Assembly: GCA_020002185.1 (NCBI GenBank) | Contig: CM034531.1 | Location: 86,646,759-86,710,758, forward strand | Source of the DNA: Paraescarpia echinospica | Lineage: Eukaryota > Annelida > Polychaeta > Sabellida > Siboglinidae | DNA length: 64,000 nt | Reading direction: 5' to 3' | The notes under the pieces: model-generated | Seen by the model: the letters and a program-made list of their open reading frames with translations, nothing else | Database searches by the model: none | Told to the model about the DNA's origin: nothing | Program-made: the position numbers and the translations under genes | In this document: positions 62,943 to 64,000 of the stretch, in pieces | How the letters are laid out: each line of letters opens with the position of its first letter | Position numbering within the stretch: position 1 is the stretch's first letter

Positions 62943-63644
62943 CAGTATCGGTGTTCAAGGACCATTTAAACCAGGATACAACACTGAAAGACAGACGTGA
63001 ACGATCAGTAAATAAAATCGTCACACTGTTAGAAATCAATCTGAACGCCACATGCTTAACTTACGACAATGTTTTCTACAAACAAAAGACAGGAGCAGCC
63101 ATGGGGTCACAGGTATCCCCACCTAGAACAAACAAACAACTAGTACTAGACATTGGCGGACCTAAACATGAAACATTTAAAAGAAAGAGCCACCATAGAG
63201 GCACCTCATCCTCTAAATATCAGGGTAAGATATTTGGATGCCCCATTCTCAGTGTTACAAGAGAGTGAAGTAGAACGTTTCACACTCCACCTGAACTCAA
63301 TAGACGAGAACACCAATGTCACGTTGGAACCGGAACATGACAGCATGGTAGTCTTTCTAGGAACATGTATATGTCTGAAGCACGATGGATCAACGACGGT
63401 AAAGATGTATTGGAAGGCAACCCACACAAACCAGTATTTGAACTGGGAATCTAATCACCACCTAGAGCACAGACGATCAGTAATGAGAACACATCTTCAC
63501 AGAGCAGACATCCTGGTAACAGAAGATGAGGACAAGACCAGAGAGGTGGAACACATCAAGATAGTTCTGAAAGCAAATGGCTACACACCATGGATGTTTA
63601 ACGTCATTCAACAAAGGAGACAGAAGGAGAACAACACCACATAA
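62943..63644 (+). mobile_element. Penelope-like element, reverse transcriptase fragment, dead
   Basis: Two frames join: FKDHLNQDTTLKDRRERSVN, FYKQKTGAAMGSQVSP, then (after a shift near 63120-63150) MADLNMKHLKERA, IRVRYLDAPFSVLQ, FTLHLNSIDEN, FLGTCICLKHDGST, ATHTNQYLNWESNHHLEHRR, SVMRTHLHRADILV. This is the RT core of Penelope-like elements. The catalytic YVDD is YLDA here, so one of the two catalytic Asp residues is lost. The GIY-YIG endonuclease part is absent. Confidence 0.88.
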
Positions 63645-63844
63645 ACCAGTAGAAGACAACACGCTATAGGCCTGCACTACATCAGTATACCGTCGGAACA
63701 ATTGGCAAGGATTTTTTTTAAATCGTTTGACATACCACATAAACCTATCAACACCCAGAGGTCATTGCCGGTGCTCTCAATGCCCAGGGTGTGATCAGGA
63801 CTACTAGGGGAAACAGCTAGAACACTTGGCACAAGATTGAAAAC

Positions 63845-63971
<127 letters not shown>

Positions 63972-64000
63972 CCATGTTACCAATCCCAACCAGCTATAAG

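Overview
The window is eukaryotic nuclear DNA. Genes are split by introns with GT..AG borders and consistent phases, there are long GT/CA, TC and CTGT microsatellites, and the DNA is crowded with metazoan transposons (CR1-type and other LINEs, a Penelope-like element, a Ty3/gypsy remnant, a Crypton-like recombinase, foldback/MITE elements, tRNA-derived SINEs). The gene content (CUB domains, trypsin-like serine proteases, a Ly6/uPAR domain with a GPI-type tail) points to a bilaterian animal, probably a marine invertebrate. I cannot name the species.

Layout. 0-20 kb: transposon debris and minisatellites, plus one orphan last exon of an S1 serine protease on the minus strand (11.9-12.1 kb). 20.2-48.5 kb (+): a gene for signal peptide - CUB - CUB - trypsin-like protease. 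I reconstruct its exons with matching phases from 20659 to 26443 and a last exon with GDSGGPL at 48262. 50.1-53.3 kb (-): the 3' half of a second gene, CUB - CUB - Ly6/uPAR - C-terminal hydrophobic tail. 58.7 kb to the right edge (+): a third secreted gene, signal peptide - two Cys-rich exons - CUB first half. All three genes use the same 116-nt phase 1-to-0 exon for the first half of a CUB domain, so they look like products of exon shuffling and local duplication. Many of their exons carry one small lesion (frameshift or nonsense), so most are pseudogenes, or this locus has consensus errors.

The most unusual region is 24.8-40.1 kb. A segment of about 6.97 kb (24842-31811) is repeated almost identically at 33091-40058. 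The segment holds three protease exons, an LTR with polypurine tract, a CCHC/ankyrin/C2H2 gene on the minus strand, and a LINE 3' end. Between the copies lies a 1279-bp, GC-rich, intron-free block (31812-33090) with three tightly packed ORFs, including a 17-nt overlap and a TAATG stop/start overlap. From family memory these resemble a structural-protein cassette of Polinton/adinto-like DNA viruses found in animal genomes. Its first and third genes are cut at the junctions. The layout is that of a tandem duplication that captured a viral fragment at its join. A haplotype mis-join in the assembly is the main alternative.

The intron between protease exon 9' and the last exon also holds a nearly complete CR1-clade LINE (40.75-45.3 kb, minus) with a PHD-like/SGNH-esterase ORF1, and a 1.5-kb palindrome with a tRNA-like sequence in each arm.
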